A DNA stretch of 64,000 nucleotides from Leishmania mexicana MHOM/GT/2001/U1103 (GCF_000234665.1 NC_018322.1:500206-564205), one strand, 5' to 3'. Positions 50,541 through 63,649 are shown, counted from the stretch's first letter. The notes: generated from the sequence alone by a model not told the origin. Numbers and translations: made by a program.

Positions 50541-52167
50541 TCTTGCTTTTTTTTGGATGTACATGCTTGGGTTTGCTCGCCGTTTTGCCGTCGATTTCGC
50601 GTCTTTCTTCTTCGTTTTTTCCCTTTCGCTGCCTGCCGCCTCCTCCTTCCCCAGCACCAGGCAAATGTGTCTCGCCTCTCCCTGCTGCGTCCTTCTCACT
50701 GGATGTGTGTGTGCGTGTGCGACGATATATCCATTTTCTCATTTTTTTTTTCGCTGTGTTTCTCCTCCGCCTCGTGTCTGTCTTCCTCCTCTCCGCTTTC
50801 CATCTAATCCTCAGTACTATGATTTATGTGGTGCTCTTTTCTGTGTTTTACATGTATTGTGTGCGTGTGCCTGTGTGTGCTTTCTCTAGTGCTCATCACT
50901 GTCCGTCACGCCCCCCCCCGTCACTTCCGTGCTTCTTTTTTTGTTGTTTGCATGTTTGTTCTAAGCACATCAGCGGCAGTGCCAGCTGTCGTTACCATCA
51001 GCTGCAAGAATCACCCACCGACCCACATCTCTCTCTCTATATATGTATGCTCAGACGCGTACAACCATAGCCAGGGATGACAAGGGCTCTGTGGGGCTCA
51101 AATGTTGCAGGGATGCGTCGCGTTCATCTGCCTCTGCTGTTTCCTTGTTTCTTTTTTTTTTAGCGTGCGCTGCTGTGGTTGCTCTTTGCCGTCATTGTCC
51201 GGATGGCCCATCCACAGAAGCCTCAAGACACATGCACGCACGCACGCATACACACAGAGAACAAACAACAAAGAAGAAAAGGACGTGACCCTCGCCATCT
51301 GTGTACGGTGTCTATGACCCTGTACAAGAGGGAACGGAGAGCTTCGTGAAGGAAGTCCGAAACCGCAGGAGCAGCGGTGGTCATACGAGTGTGTGTGCGC
51401 GGCGCAACAAGAAAAAAAGACAAGAAACAACAGCAATACATGAAAGAAAAACGAAAACCCGAAAGAGAGAAGCGAGTGAGAGCCGAATACGTGATCTTGG
51501 GGTTTTCTTCCTCTTGCACGTGCGCCTCTCCCCTCACCTCTCATTTGTTAACGCGTTTCTGTACGTTTTCTCACCGTCTGCCCTTTCACGCCGCTGTGGT
51601 ATACATACATGTATGTATGTATACGCTGTGCTATCACGGTATCGGTGCGTATCACGTCTCTCTCTCAGAAAAATGAAGACAATAGCGAGTGGATTGGCGC
51701 ACACGACAATACGAAAATGTTTCTTGTTGCATGTTTTTGTTGTCGTTCTCTGTTGCCCTCGGCATGTCCGCCTCCTTTGCATCGCTCCTTTCTGATGAAG
51801 TGTGCATGCTGCCACGTTGCGCGTGCACGTGTGCGGCTCGCGGGCGTCGACAAAGCACGAAAAAGAAAACGAAACTGAAACAGGGCCTTTGTATCGTTGT
51901 CAAGAGTGGAACGGCGAGGAGGGTGAATAGGAGAGGGGGAGGGCACCCAGGCCACACAAGCAAGAGACCCTGACAGAGCCGGGGCAACGGGATGCCAGCT
52001 GACGATGGAGGACCGAAAAACACAAAAGGACGGTGACCTCACAAACACAGTAGATGCAAGAATTGAAAGGAGGCGTGCGCGGCTGACGCGGCCCGCGTGC
52101 GCGTTCGTTTCCCCCTTTCTTGTGCGTTTTTATTTTATTCTTTTTTCGCTTCAAGCCCACGCGCGCG

Positions 52168-52203
52168 TCATCATCATCATCGTCATCGTCATCATCATCA
52201 TCG
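52168..52203. repeat. (ATC/GTC)n trinucleotide microsatellite
   Basis: Twelve triplets, mostly ATC with two GTC. Confidence 0.9.
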
Positions 52204-52337
52204 CATACATACGCACAGACACACACACACATCCACCGAGATGTCAACGACAACATTGACAGTGGATGCGTGCTCATGAGCATCGTTCTCCTCATTTTTG
52301 TGCTTTGGTCTTTTGCTTGCGCTTTGTAGACCCTCAC

Positions 52338-52389
52338 ATGGAGGAGGAGGGGGAGAGGGGGAGAGAGGGAGGGAGGGATGGGATGGGAT
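52338..52389 (+). promoter_or_regulatory. G-rich tract with several G runs
   Basis: Two G5 runs followed by five GGG runs separated by short A-containing spacers on the sense strand. It may form a G-quadruplex in RNA or DNA. Confidence 0.35.
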
Positions 52390-55300
52390 GCATTTCTTTT
52401 ATTCCTCGTCGACAAGTTCTTGTCCTTTGGGTGGGGTTACCGTAAGCAACCTTTCTTTTTTTTTCACACTGCCCTTCTGTCTCCTCTCCTTTTCCATCTC
52501 ACTCTCTCCATGTTTTTCTTCCCCCTCTTTTTTATGCCTTCTTCCTCGCTGGCCATGAATGGGAGGTGTGTACGTGCGTATGTGAATGCCAGTGGCGGGT
52601 GGGCGGCCACCTCATGTGTGCAGGTGGTGTGCTCTCATGGCATTCCTTCTCTTATTCGTTTTACGCTGCTGCTTCTGGTGTTCCTGGGGCGTGCGAAAGA
52701 GGAGAGAGTGATGGATGTGCGCATGCCGCACGAGCGTAACTCCAACTTTATTTTTCTCACGTCCCTCTATAACAATAGAACTCTGCGCGCACCCACGCGC
52801 TGCGCAGTGGCTCAGTCCCAGACCAAAGCCAACTCACTAAGGAAAGGGCAAGGAGGCAGGAAAAAAAAGAAACTGTTCAGGGAGAGCAGCGCACCGGTCG
52901 CACTACGCTTTCTCCGCCTTGTCTGCTGCTGCTGCTTTCTTTTTTTTCCGTTTTCACATTTTTTTTTTGAAAATCCCCCCTCTCCCCCTCCCTCCCTCTC
53001 TGTGTGCGTGTGGCCTCTTTTTTCCGGGTTGTTTCTCTACTTTTCTTTGACTGTTTCCTCTTTTTTTTCCAATGCATCTGTGCTCTTTCCGAATCTCTCC
53101 CCCTCCCTCCCTCCCTCTCCATTGCATGAGCGCTGTGTGATGCGCGCGGGGCCTGTGTATCCACTTCAGAGCTGCTTCCCGCTCTTTGTCCCTGCTTGCT
53201 TATCTCGCCCCCCCCCCTTGTCGCCTGTGTACTTGTTCTCTTTTTTTTTCGGATTTCGGGAGGGGGGGGGGCTCCGTTCATTTTGGTTATGTAAGTTTCT
53301 ATGGCTCTCTCTCTTTTTCTCTTCCCTTCTTCTTCCGCCGCCTCCGCCTCCATGATCCCCGTGTGCGTGTGTGTGCGTGTATTCCATGGAGCTGTTTCTG
53401 TGTGTGTGCTCAGTTGTATTTTCTTTTTTTTGATTTATCCTTTTCCAGCTTGTCTCTCGCGTCCCTTTTCTTTTTTCTCCCCCCCCGTAGAGCGCACGCG
53501 AGCACGTATGTGTGAGCTGTGGTGAGAAGAAGTGCCCTTTTGTACAGAAAAAAAATTTATGTTTCCTCGTCCTCCCCTTCCCTCACCTGCTCTATCTTGT
53601 ACAACGTTCTCGCGCTTCCTCCTCTTTTTTTTTGGTTTCGTTTCGATTGTGGCGCGCTTTTTTTTTGCTGCTTGCGTGATTCGGTGTGTGTGTGTGTGTG
53701 TGCGTGCTGAGCGCTGTGGGCCCAATCACCGTTGTCACGGCATTTTTTTCGTGATGCGTTTTCTCTTGACGGAATCGCTTGCGTGCCAGTCCATTGGAGA
53801 GAAGCGGGTCGGAGAAACACGAAGCACCACCAAGCATCATCACCAGCACCAGTGACCGAAAAAAGGAAATAGAGAAGGCAATCAGCAGGTGCGCTGCATC
53901 GTCAGCACACACACGAAGAGCAACAAGTGAAGCAGCGAAGCGAGAGCACAGCGGCCGAGGCGAGAGGAAAAGGGGAGGGGGGGGAGCGGCGAGGCACCCT
54001 GCAGTAGACCAGGTTCTCAAGAGCGTCGTGTAAAGAGCATTTTTTACATTTTGCTACCCCCTCCTCTTCCTCCGTTGCTGTTGCGCACACGAGTACTCAC
54101 TCATGTACCCAGGACACGCGCACGCACGCCGCGGGGTGGGGGCGGCGACAAGGCGATCTCGAAGGGCATGAGGCCTCGAACTTTGTCATTGAAAGGACGA
54201 AAGCGTGCTTCTAGCTCTCATCTCACCTTCCTATTCCCTTACTTCTTCTGTTTATGGATGTGTGCCCTTCTCCACACTTTCGTTTTGCATTCTCTTTCTC
54301 ACCTGAGGCAGTGATGGCATGACGTGCACGCTACACGTGCATTTTTGTGACTCGCCGGCTTGGCGTCCACGGGTTGGGGGCAAAGGCAGACTGCCACGTC
54401 TGTCTGTCGGTCTCTCTCTTTTTTTCTTTTTCTCCCCTTTCTCTTTGTGTGCGCCGTTCTGCTGTTGTTGCTGCTGCTGATGCTGCTCATTTCTCTCTCG
54501 CCTTGCGTGTTATGGGGCTCTGTTGTGATCTCTCTTCTTAAACCCCCCTCCGTCATGTTCATCAAACCCTGACATCGATTTCCTCTGTTGTTCTCTCTCT
54601 TTTTTGATATGTTTGGTTTCTCTCTCGTTACACACCAACATGAAGGGAGGGGAGAGGGGGAGGGGGTGTGCGCGTGGTTTATGTATGTATCCGCCTGCTG
54701 TTTTACTCGTGCTTTCTCTCTCCTCCCTCCCTCTCTCCCCCTTCCTGTGAGTGTGTGCGACTTGCTCTCCTGTCACGGTCCTGTATTTCTTGTTCTCACG
54801 CTCGAACATGTGCTTTCTCCCTCTCTCTGTCTGCCTCTCTCTTGTCACGAGGTGTACGCGTACCTGTTTATTTCTTTTTAGTCATACACACACACACACA
54901 CAAACGCACGATTAGAACACCCGGTGTTGGTGTTGCCCTTGTCCCTCTTCCGCCGATCCTGCGGTCTCCCGCCTCTTCTTCTTCTGCCCGTCTTCGTCTT
55001 TTCCATAAACAGGGTGCACCACTGTCCGCAGTGCTCGCAAACGTGTGCTCTTCTTTCTCCGTTGTTGATGCTCATGTACAGACGTGTTGAGAGGGTGTGC
55101 TGCCACCCCTTCCATGCTTGCCTGCCTTCTTGTTTTTCTCCCTGTCCTTTTTTTGTTTTGCTATCACGCACTCGCACATAATCCTCCTCCGTCTTCTCAA
55201 TTTTTTTTTTCGCCCCGTCACGTTGCCGGAGAGCGACCCGCTAGCCCTCGTCGCTCTTCTTGTGGTGGTCGTCGATACGAAACAAGCCCCCCCTCCGAAA

Positions 55301-58300
55301 ATGTTGCACGTTGTTTCACGTCTCCCCTGGCTCACTTCTCTGTGTTGTTGCTACTTTACTCTCTCTCTGTGGTCAGCCTATTATGTCTTCGTCTAGCGGA
55401 TTGTTTCTTCGTTGTCTTGTGGGCTGCGCCGGTGTGTTTTCTTTCCGTTGCTGTAATTATCGAGAGTACAGCACACCCGCACACACATACACACACACAG
55501 GCACACCTTTCCCCTCTTCCCCCCTCCCCTTCGGTCATTTTTGTTTTGCTCGCAACGCCTTTCTTTCTTTTCGAATGTTCGTGAACCAATCACCCCTCGC
55601 CCCGAACAGAAGAAGCGAACGACACCACAATACTGAATGGGCCGTGAGCTTAGTCTGTGTGCATAAAAGTTATCGCTGCCAGCCTGCGATTCCTCTTTTT
55701 TTTCATTGTTGTACATATGAATAATGTAGATACATCTATATCTCTCTCTATACTTTTTAAAGTGCTCTTCTGTCTCTGTGTCGGTCTTGCTGCTTCCGTG
55801 CTTTCTCTTTTCCGTCCTCTCCCTCTTCTGCCCTCTCATGCTCGTGCGTTCAGAGGCGTGCGCCTCACACCCACCCTCTCACTTTGTTCCATCTCTTGTC
55901 TCTTCCCGTCTTTCTTGCATGCGTTTTCTTTTTTTATTTCTTCTATTTCACTCTTGGCTACGGTGCACGTCTTGCCCCTCTCTCTCGGGGGCAGTGTCCA
56001 CGTGCTCTTCCCCTTTTTTCGTGTTGTATGTTGTATGTATGTATATATATATATTTATGTGCGTTTGGTTTTTATGACGTTGTATTGTTTATTTTTGTTT
56101 CGCTTTTTATGCGCCTTTTCTTTTTTTTCCCCTTCCTCCGCCCTCTTTGAAAAAGAAAAATTTCTTTTTTTTATGATACGTGGCCTTGGAGTCTGTGCCG
56201 TCAAAGTCCTTTGCCAGAGCCTCGTGTCTCTCTCACTCTTGTGTGCCGCCTCTCCCAGCAGGCACGGGTGACGTTGTTGCGTACGAGAGGACCGTCTGCG
56301 TGCCCTGCCTTTCTCGTTGTTGTGTTGTTCGTTGTCCTCCTTTAAAGGGACTCGCGTGCTGCACGTTCCTGTTTTGCTGCATCATCTCCGTCTCTGTCTG
56401 TCTGTCTGTCAAGCTGCACGGCAATCACATCTTCCTTCTCGCTTCATGTCGCGCTCTCCGTCATGCCACACTTCCTTCCGCAGGTGCGCAAACAACGTTT
56501 CTTCTTTTTTTTTGTATGTGTCTGTGTGTCTGTATGCGCGTTGCATTGTACACACGCGCACACACGCCTTTCTCACCCTTCTATTTATTCGTTCCCCTCT
56601 CCCTCCCTCTCTCTCGCCCCGCCTTAGGCCATATTTGTTTTTTTTTCTCCTTTTGTGTGCTAAACACCCGCTTGCACGACGAAAAAGGCGGCAAAAACGC
56701 AAACAAACAGGTCGAAACAAAAAAGGGGAGAATGGTACCAGAGGACGTATCAACTGCGTGTGCGTGTGCGTGTGTGCTTTGTCTTTACCCGTTAAGCTCC
56801 TCTTCTCTGGCGTATCTTCATCGTTTTACTCTTCGTTTTTATCCTCCTTGAATTTTTTTTTAAATGTGTATGCGCGTATGCGTCTCCGCTCTCTCTCTCC
56901 ATCTCGTCATTTTGCAACGAAAGGCAGAGCTCTTCCTCCCTCTCTCCAGCCTCTGTCGTGCTTTACTCTGCCCTCCCTTTTTTTTTAACGCGGGGGAGGG
57001 GAGGGGGTGACGCCTTTTTCATGACGCGCTTCCGCATGCCGTCGCCATCGCTGCGAGGGCTTCTTTATTTTTCTCTTGCGCGCGCGTCTGTGTGTGTGTG
57101 CGTATTGCACTTGAATGTACACACACACACACAGACACCACGTCGCTACTCCTACTTCAGCTCTGTGTTCGGTGCTGCTGTGATGTGGTGGCTGCTGTTG
57201 TCGCCGTGCAGTTGGTACTCAAAGGATGTGCTTCTTGATTCTCTCCCGCCTCATGCATGTGCTGCCCCCCCTGCCCCTCCCTCATCTGCAGGGATAACCC
57301 CGCTCGCTTCCTTCTCTCTGCCTCCTCACATATTCTCGGCACTTGGCCCTCCCCCTTTTTTTCTGCCCGCGGCTTTTCTTCGACGCGTTTTCGTTGGCTT
57401 CGTTGTATACATATATACGTATGTGTATACACGTATGGCCCTCACTGTGTCGTGTACTTCGCATCCCGCGGAACGACGTAGTCGTCCCTGTAAGTCACCG
57501 AAAACGAGGAAGACGACGACGCACAGGCGACGGGGCGGATACGGGTGCGCGTGCCATGTCGAGCGCAGCCTTCTACGTCTGTTTTTTTTTTGTCTTGGTT
57601 GTCGGACATGCCCGCCTTGCCACGACGGGAGAGAGTGAGAATCTTACTTTCTTTTTTTCATTTCCTTTTGCCCATCCTTCTTTGCGTCATCTTGCGGCAC
57701 ACGTGCACATACACGTTCTACCTGCATCCCTCCTCCTCCTCTAAAAAAAATTAGCCTCTGCTCAGATTGTCTTTTATCGCATTTTCCCCTTTTTTCCCTG
57801 CCCTCGTTGTGCGCTCGGTGTGTTAGGCGCACACGCACCCCGTGGCTCTTCCTCTCTTGCAACCATGCGCTCTCGTTATCGCTCTCACTTTCGTTTTTGT
57901 TTCTTCTTCCTTTTCTTCTTTCTCCGTATCGCAAAGTTAATGCAAAGAAAAACGAAGGGCTATCAGGGGAAGCGAATCATGGATATCGTCGTCAGCTTTA
58001 CATGCGCCTATGCGTGATAGTACTGCGGCGTCTTGGTGCCGGCAGCGGATTCGTTTTTTCCTTTTCTTTTTGCCTGTCAGTCCGCTCCGTCCCTACCTTC
58101 TCTTGCCACGTGTCGCTGTCGGTATCGGCGATGGAAAATATGTGTCTCACGTGCATTCACCGCTTCCACCCGCCCCTCTCTATTCGTGTTCTTCGCTGCA
58201 CGTGTACGTGCGTCTTTCTGTGCTGCCTGCCACCCTATCCGATGCCTTCCCTTCTCTCCGCGTTCATATGTGTGCGTGATGACGCATGTGTATGCGTCAG

Positions 58301-59054
58301 GGGGCGGAGGACGACGGGGCGAAATCGGTGGCGGGACAGTCGCGCACATGCACGCACACGGACACGACACAGAATGAGCGCTGCTTGCGACCCTCTATAG
58401 TTTTCGGTGCTTCCTCTTTCTGGAAGTGGACTGTCGACGCAACGTGTCTTTTTTGTTTTCGATTCTTGTAATTTTACGCTCATGGCTCCAGTGACGTATG
58501 CACGTGTGCGCACACAGGATATGTGGTGAGGGGAGGCAGTTATGGTGATGGCTGTGGTGCACCTTGCCTTACGACGGAATAGATCACGGAGGACTAGTGT
58601 CGCACACGGCATACTGTGCATTTTTTGTTTTTCGTCCATCCACCTGGCTCCCCCTTTTTTCCAGCTACACTCTGCGGCATCACGGGCTTGTGGTGTGGCC
58701 TTGATGCCATTACAGCGGCCGGCGCCTCTGTCGGTAACCCCCACCCTTCCTTCCCGCCTTTTCCTCCTAAACCCCTTCCTGCTTCTCCGCTCTCCCTCTG
58801 TTGCGCCACTGTGTACACCTCTGCGCATCCTAACTCCTCCCAACCGACGCGGCACGCACGTGTGATACGCCAAAGCTTCTACCATCGTCGTACACTCGTT
58901 GATGCATCAGAGTTGCCTGTGCGTGCGTGTCTGGGAAGCCAAACAGCAGCAAAAAGAGTGTAGATCTTTTTTTTTTCCTTTTCAAGCAGCGCAAGCACGT
59001 GTATATATGTATATATGTACATGTATATACATACATGTGTATGCGCGTGTGTGT

Positions 59055-59084
59055 GTGTCTGTGTCTGTGTCTGTGTCTGTGTCT
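59055..59084. repeat. (GTGTCT)5 hexanucleotide repeat
   Basis: Five exact tandem copies, preceded by a GT run and followed by GTATGG. Confidence 0.9.
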
Positions 59085-60763
59085 GTATGGTAGAGACTGC
59101 GGAACGAAAAAAAAAACGAAAAAAAAAATGGAGCGATACGGGCGAACGGCTCCATCAGGCATGTGCGATGACTCACTGATCTTACTTTTTTCCTTTTTTC
59201 AAATTTCTTCGGCAATTTTTTTGTTCTGCTCTTGTGCTCCTTCCGCTCCTCCGCTTGCTTTGGCTGGGACCGATAATTTTCTTTCTTTCGATTATGCATT
59301 CCCAGTGTGTGTCTCTTCTCCCCTCTTCCCTGTCGTGCTTTGGGTGTTTGTGTGTTTAACGGGGTTTTGCCTGGCAGACGGCGTGAGCGGCGTCATTGTA
59401 GAGTTTTTTTTCGTTCTGTTTTCCCACACTGATCGCTTGCCTTTGTGTGCATGTGTATGCGTGTGTTGACGCGCTGCGCCTTTACATACGCGCGCGCACA
59501 CACACAAGCACATATATATATATATCTACGTTTCTCTTTCTGTTTTGCTCCATACATGCCCTTTATAGTATCACTACAAGAGCGCTCCGTCTTGTGCAAC
59601 CACCGCAGCTGTGGTCTGGCCCGGCGTTGTGTGTCTCCCCCCTCTCCCTCTCTTTCGGTTTGTTTGTTTCTCAGGGACTGGGCGCATACGCACATACATA
59701 CACACGCATGCATATGTACATGTAGTACCCATACATGGCTTTACGGAGGTCTATCTCTATTTACATCTCTTCATTGTTCGTGTATCTGTGTGCGTACGTG
59801 TGTTTGACTGGCTCTGCCGTCTAGTCGGGTCTCTGTCCCATGCGTGGTTCCTCGATGACAAGCACAGACGCACAAACATGGGCAAGTGGGTATATACGCA
59901 TATATATATATATATGTGTGTATATATGTATGTGTGCACCTTCCGTAAGACTGGACACCGAGAAAAAAGATGAACAGCAACAAAGGATGAAAACACATGG
60001 GTATGATGAAGCGAGCGGACAACACCTCTTTCTCGCGCAAAGGGCATCTCGTCTCGGCCAGGTGTCGTTTTGGGTGGTGGTGGTGGTGGTGGTGTCGTTG
60101 GACGTGAGCGATGCGTTAGCAGGCGACGCCCTAGGAAGGGCGGAAGAACCATTCTGCGTGCATGTCTTTTCGCCTCTCTGCACACTGCTGCATCCGAAGC
60201 GATGAACGCGCGAAGTTAAGCGTCACGACACGACTCCTCTGCTGCCCTCTTTCGTCCCCTTCTTCTCTGCTAATCCACACACACACACACACACAAGCAC
60301 ATACACAAGCACACAGATAGTGGAGGTGTTTGACATAACGGTGACTCGCTCATGCGCGTTTCCTGCTCCATGCCGGTTATCACCTGCCTATTCTCTCGCC
60401 CTCTCCAGCGCCCTTACTTTTTCCCTTTCCCTCTTCTCATCCGGCGCGCTTTCTGCGGCGTGCGTGTGTGTGTGCCTGCGCTGCTTCAACCGCGACCGCA
60501 GGCGCGCCGTCCCTATCGGGTCCCTCCACAGTGCTCCCTCTCGCCGGCGAGAGATTTGTTCGCCCTGACCACACTCGCAAGTGGACAAAATTGTTTTGGT
60601 TAAACTGATCGTTGTCTGAAGAAGCACTCGCGCATCCGCGTTGGTGTGTTGGCCCACACCGACGCAAAGACACCCATGCGCGCCTATTCGCTAGTGTAGA
60701 GTAGACCACTGACATACATTCACGCATACATCCACATACAAGCTCCCTTCACTCGCGCCGCAG

Positions 60764-63649
60764 ATGATGCCTGGGAAAGACGCCTTCATCATACCCTTGC
60801 AGGATGCCGATCCGAGGTTGTTCGGCTCCCCTGCCGATCGATCTTCCGTGGATGGCGGCGCGGCGATCACCCAAACTCAGCGCGGCAGCCCGTCTCGCCA
60901 CGGAGCTGCTATGGGAGGCTTTCACCTGCAGGTTTCGCAGGAATTTGGTGCCCATGACGGTTACGCAGATCCCTTGGCAGCGGCAGCGATGCCGCCGCCG
61001 TCGACTCAAATCTTCTCGACGTCGCTCGGGGTGGCCGGCCAGTCCTACGTTAGCGAGGCCAGTCTAGATTTTCAGCGCAGGCTTCTGCAACAGCAGGTGC
61101 AGCAGGCGCATCGCGAGACGGAGCGACTCAAGGCAGAGCTGCAGGAGACCAACTCCCGCCTCGTCGACACGCGCCAGCAGCTCAATGAGCAGAAGGCCGC
61201 GTACACGTCCCTCACGCACCGTTACAGCACAACAGTGGAGAAGCTGACCTCTACCGAGAGCGACGTCAAGACGCTGGAGGAGCACCTGGTCAAGGAGCGC
61301 AACCAGCGCCATCAGGTGCAGAAGGAGCGGGAAGAGCAGCGGCTGGCGCTGCGGGAGGCGGAGTGGGCCCAGGAGCGCCTGCAGCGCCGTCTCCTGCAGC
61401 TTGAGGCAAGCAAGGGGCTGGACCCGAAGGAGGTGCAGCTCCGACTGGAAGACCGGTCTCACTTCATTCCCACTGTCGAGGTGCGCCGAATACAGACCGA
61501 GATGCACAATACCCACCAGGCCCTCGTCGATCGGCTGCTGACGTCGCTAGAGTCCTTGACAGCGTCTAGCGAAGAGTCGCAGACAAACTTCTTCGTGGCG
61601 CGCAGCTCCGTGCTGTCGGCTGCCACGGATGTCGACGCTCGACTAAAGCGTGCCGAGGCAGCTCTCGACGACGTGGACAAGCAATGGACGGACTACCGCG
61701 ACGGTGTCGAGCGTGAGACGCACGAGTTCCTGCTGGCAGTCATGTCCGAGAACAAGGACCTCTGGCAGCAGCTCACGCTGCTGCAGAACGAGCACGCTGT
61801 TGTTTTGTCTGAGATGAAGCTGCGCTCTACACAGGGTGGGTCAGTGCCGATGGAGGAGCACGCCTACGTGCAGCGGCAGCTGGAGACGATGACGGAACGG
61901 CTTGGCAAGGCGCAGCAGCTGGTCGAGTCCCAGACGGTGCTGGCACGTGCGCACGAGGCGGAAATGGTGGCTCTCTTGGAGGCCAACGGTGCGATGCAGC
62001 GGCAGCTGGAAGAGCTGGAGCGACAGTGCACGCAGCACGAGCAGGCGAGCAGCCAGAAGACAAGTGCTCTGACCGAGGCAGACGCCGCGCTGCACGATGC
62101 CGCGTCGCAGATAGAAGAACTTCACAACACCTTGCGCGAGGAGCGGCTGCGCGCCGAGGCCGTGGTGGCGGAGATGAAGGCGACACAGCGGACGATGCAG
62201 GACGAGTACGACGCCCGCGTACGTGAGCTCGAGCACGACTGCGAGGTGGCAGACGACACAGCGACGACGCTGCAGCACAGGCTGGAGGAGACGGTCGCGA
62301 AGCTGGACGTTGTGGAGCGCAATCTGCAGGCACGGAGTAAGGAGTACGAGGCCCACAAGGTGCAAACGGCCGCTGAACAGGCGGCGGCCATGGGGCGACA
62401 TCGCGACGACCTGCAGCGAGTGCGGGCGGTGATGGAGGAGGAGCTGGCATCGTTGCGGGCCCAACTAGACGAGGCGCAGGAGGCAGCCCGGGCAGCGGTG
62501 CGAGAGAGCGAGGAGACGGCAGCGCGCGAGAGTGCTGCCCTGGTAGAGCATCGCACCGCTCAGAGAGATCTGACTCACATGCAGGAAGAACTGGAGCGGC
62601 TGCGCGGCCAATACAAGGAGGCGGTGGAGCAGCGGCAGCGCACGCAGGTGGAGGCGGATCAGCTCCGCGCTGCTTCTGGCGAGGGCAGCACACTCGCGCA
62701 GGAGCTTCAGCGACGCTGCGACGTTCTCGATAAGGAGAAAGCGGAGCTGGTCACGGCGCTGGCAAGCGAAAAGTCGAGGCAGGAGCAGCGCTATGCGACG
62801 CTGCACGCGGACTGGAAAGCCGCTGAGAAGGCGCTGGCCTTGATACACGAGGAAGTCAAGACGCTGCGCACCCGCTGCGCCGAGGTGGAGAAGGCTCGCA
62901 TGGCCGAGGATCGTCAGACACAGGACAAGGAGCAGCTGATGCGCGAGAACATTCGCTTGCACGAGCAGTATCAGCTTATCCAGAAGGAGTGCACGGGGCT
63001 GCGCGAGGAGGTGAAGGCGCTCAAGCAGCGCGCTGTCGGCGATGCGCAGTGGCACAGACAGATGGAGGATCTTCAGCGACGTCTGCGGGAGCTGCCGGAG
63101 CTACGCCAGGCTGCTGAAGCAGCACGCCGTGACGCCCTGAAGGCGAAGGAAGAGACTGAGTTGCTGCGGCGCGAGCGGGATCAGTTATCGAAGAAGCTCG
63201 ATGCCTTTCTCGAAGACGCGAAGCTGCAGGCGCGGCGCGAGGACGACTTTGAGCGGGTGTGCCGGGAAGCCAGCGCTGCGGCGCAGCGCATTGGTGGCCA
63301 GGTGTCCTCAGCCAAAGAGAATAGCGCACGGTATCACGTCTTCTGCAACACCAATCCGACGGGACGCTGCACTGCTACCAGGGAGGGTGTAATGGCGGCC
63401 ACTGGTGTGGCACCGGCGTCTTCGTCAGCTGTTCCTGCTTCCCCAGCACCCGCTCCTCGTCGCGCCGCCACCAAGCTGTCTGCGGCGGCGTCGCCGTCTA
63501 GGACGCCCCAGTCGATGCAGCATCGCAGCCCCGTCCGCACGCTCGCGAATGCCGGCGGCCATTCCAATAACGGCGGCGGGGCCGGCGCAGAGGCGGACGG
63601 TGCCGGTGTTCGGCCCTCCACGTCCTCCCCATTTCGCCCGTGGCGTTGA
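60764..63649 (+). CDS. Long coiled-coil protein, function unknown
   Basis: The protein is 961 residues. Residues 1-95 are non-helical and contain two QxxxxxSR/GSPSRH-like basic spots. From about 100 to 870 the protein is an almost unbroken Glu/Gln/Arg/Leu-rich heptad pattern (for example RETERLKAELQETNSRLVDT), as in cytoskeletal, basal-body or flagellar coiled-coil proteins. A short conserved-looking break (YHVFCNTNPTGRC) precedes a Ser/Ala/Pro-rich basic tail that ends in FRPWR and contains SPSRTPQ and SPVRT, possible phosphorylation or microtubule-contact sites. No enzymatic motif is visible. ATG codons at 60764 and 60767 are adjacent and both are possible starts. Coiled-coil proteins give many false similarities, so I do not name a family. 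Confidence 0.82.
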   Translation: MMPGKDAFIIPLQDADPRLFGSPADRSSVDGGAAITQTQRGSPSRHGAAMGGFHLQVSQEFGAHDGYADPLAAAAMPPPSTQIFSTSLGVAGQSYVSEASLDFQRRLLQQQVQQAHRETERLKAELQETNSRLVDTRQQLNEQKAAYTSLTHRYSTTVEKLTSTESDVKTLEEHLVKERNQRHQVQKEREEQRLALREAEWAQERLQRRLLQLEASKGLDPKEVQLRLEDRSHFIPTVEVRRIQTEMHNTHQALVDRLLTSLESLTASSEESQTNFFVARSSVLSAATDVDARLKRAEAALDDVDKQWTDYRDGVERETHEFLLAVMSENKDLWQQLTLLQNEHAVVLSEMKLRSTQGGSVPMEEHAYVQRQLETMTERLGKAQQLVESQTVLARAHEAEMVALLEANGAMQRQLEELERQCTQHEQASSQKTSALTEADAALHDAASQIEELHNTLREERLRAEAVVAEMKATQRTMQDEYDARVRELEHDCEVADDTATTLQHRLEETVAKLDVVERNLQARSKEYEAHKVQTAAEQAAAMGRHRDDLQRVRAVMEEELASLRAQLDEAQEAARAAVRESEETAARESAALVEHRTAQRDLTHMQEELERLRGQYKEAVEQRQRTQVEADQLRAASGEGSTLAQELQRRCDVLDKEKAELVTALASEKSRQEQRYATLHADWKAAEKALALIHEEVKTLRTRCAEVEKARMAEDRQTQDKEQLMRENIRLHEQYQLIQKECTGLREEVKALKQRAVGDAQWHRQMEDLQRRLRELPELRQAAEAARRDALKAKEETELLRRERDQLSKKLDAFLEDAKLQARREDDFERVCREASAAAQRIGGQVSSAKENSARYHVFCNTNPTGRCTATREGVMAATGVAPASSSAVPASPAPAPRRAATKLSAAASPSRTPQSMQHRSPVRTLANAGGHSNNGGGAGAEADGAGVRPSTSSPFRPWR

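Larger units (their letters stand above)
47396..60763 (+). other. 13.4-kb region with no convincing protein gene
   Basis: Every reading frame here is Cys/Phe/Leu/Ser-rich on the + strand or Arg/Lys/Thr/His-rich on the - strand, as expected from translating pyrimidine-rich simple sequence. Poly-T runs lie almost only on the + strand, so transcription direction probably does not switch. More purine-rich patches occur at about 47930-48350, 51240-51500 and 53780-54000. Microsatellites include TG (50508-50540), ATC (52168-52203), GTGTCT (59055-59084) and TA (59511-59527, 59898-59914). I found no tRNA, rRNA or small nuclear RNA gene by eye. Confidence 0.6.

Noticed and set aside
49632..50807. 391-codon open frame in the gene-free interval
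   Set aside because: The translation is Cys/Ser/Leu/Phe-rich with long homopolymers, no domain-like segment, and is what pyrimidine-rich simple sequence gives in a stop-poor frame.
52378..53355. 325-codon open frame
   Set aside because: Same low-complexity Phe/Leu/Ser/Pro composition; no initiation context or recognisable motif.
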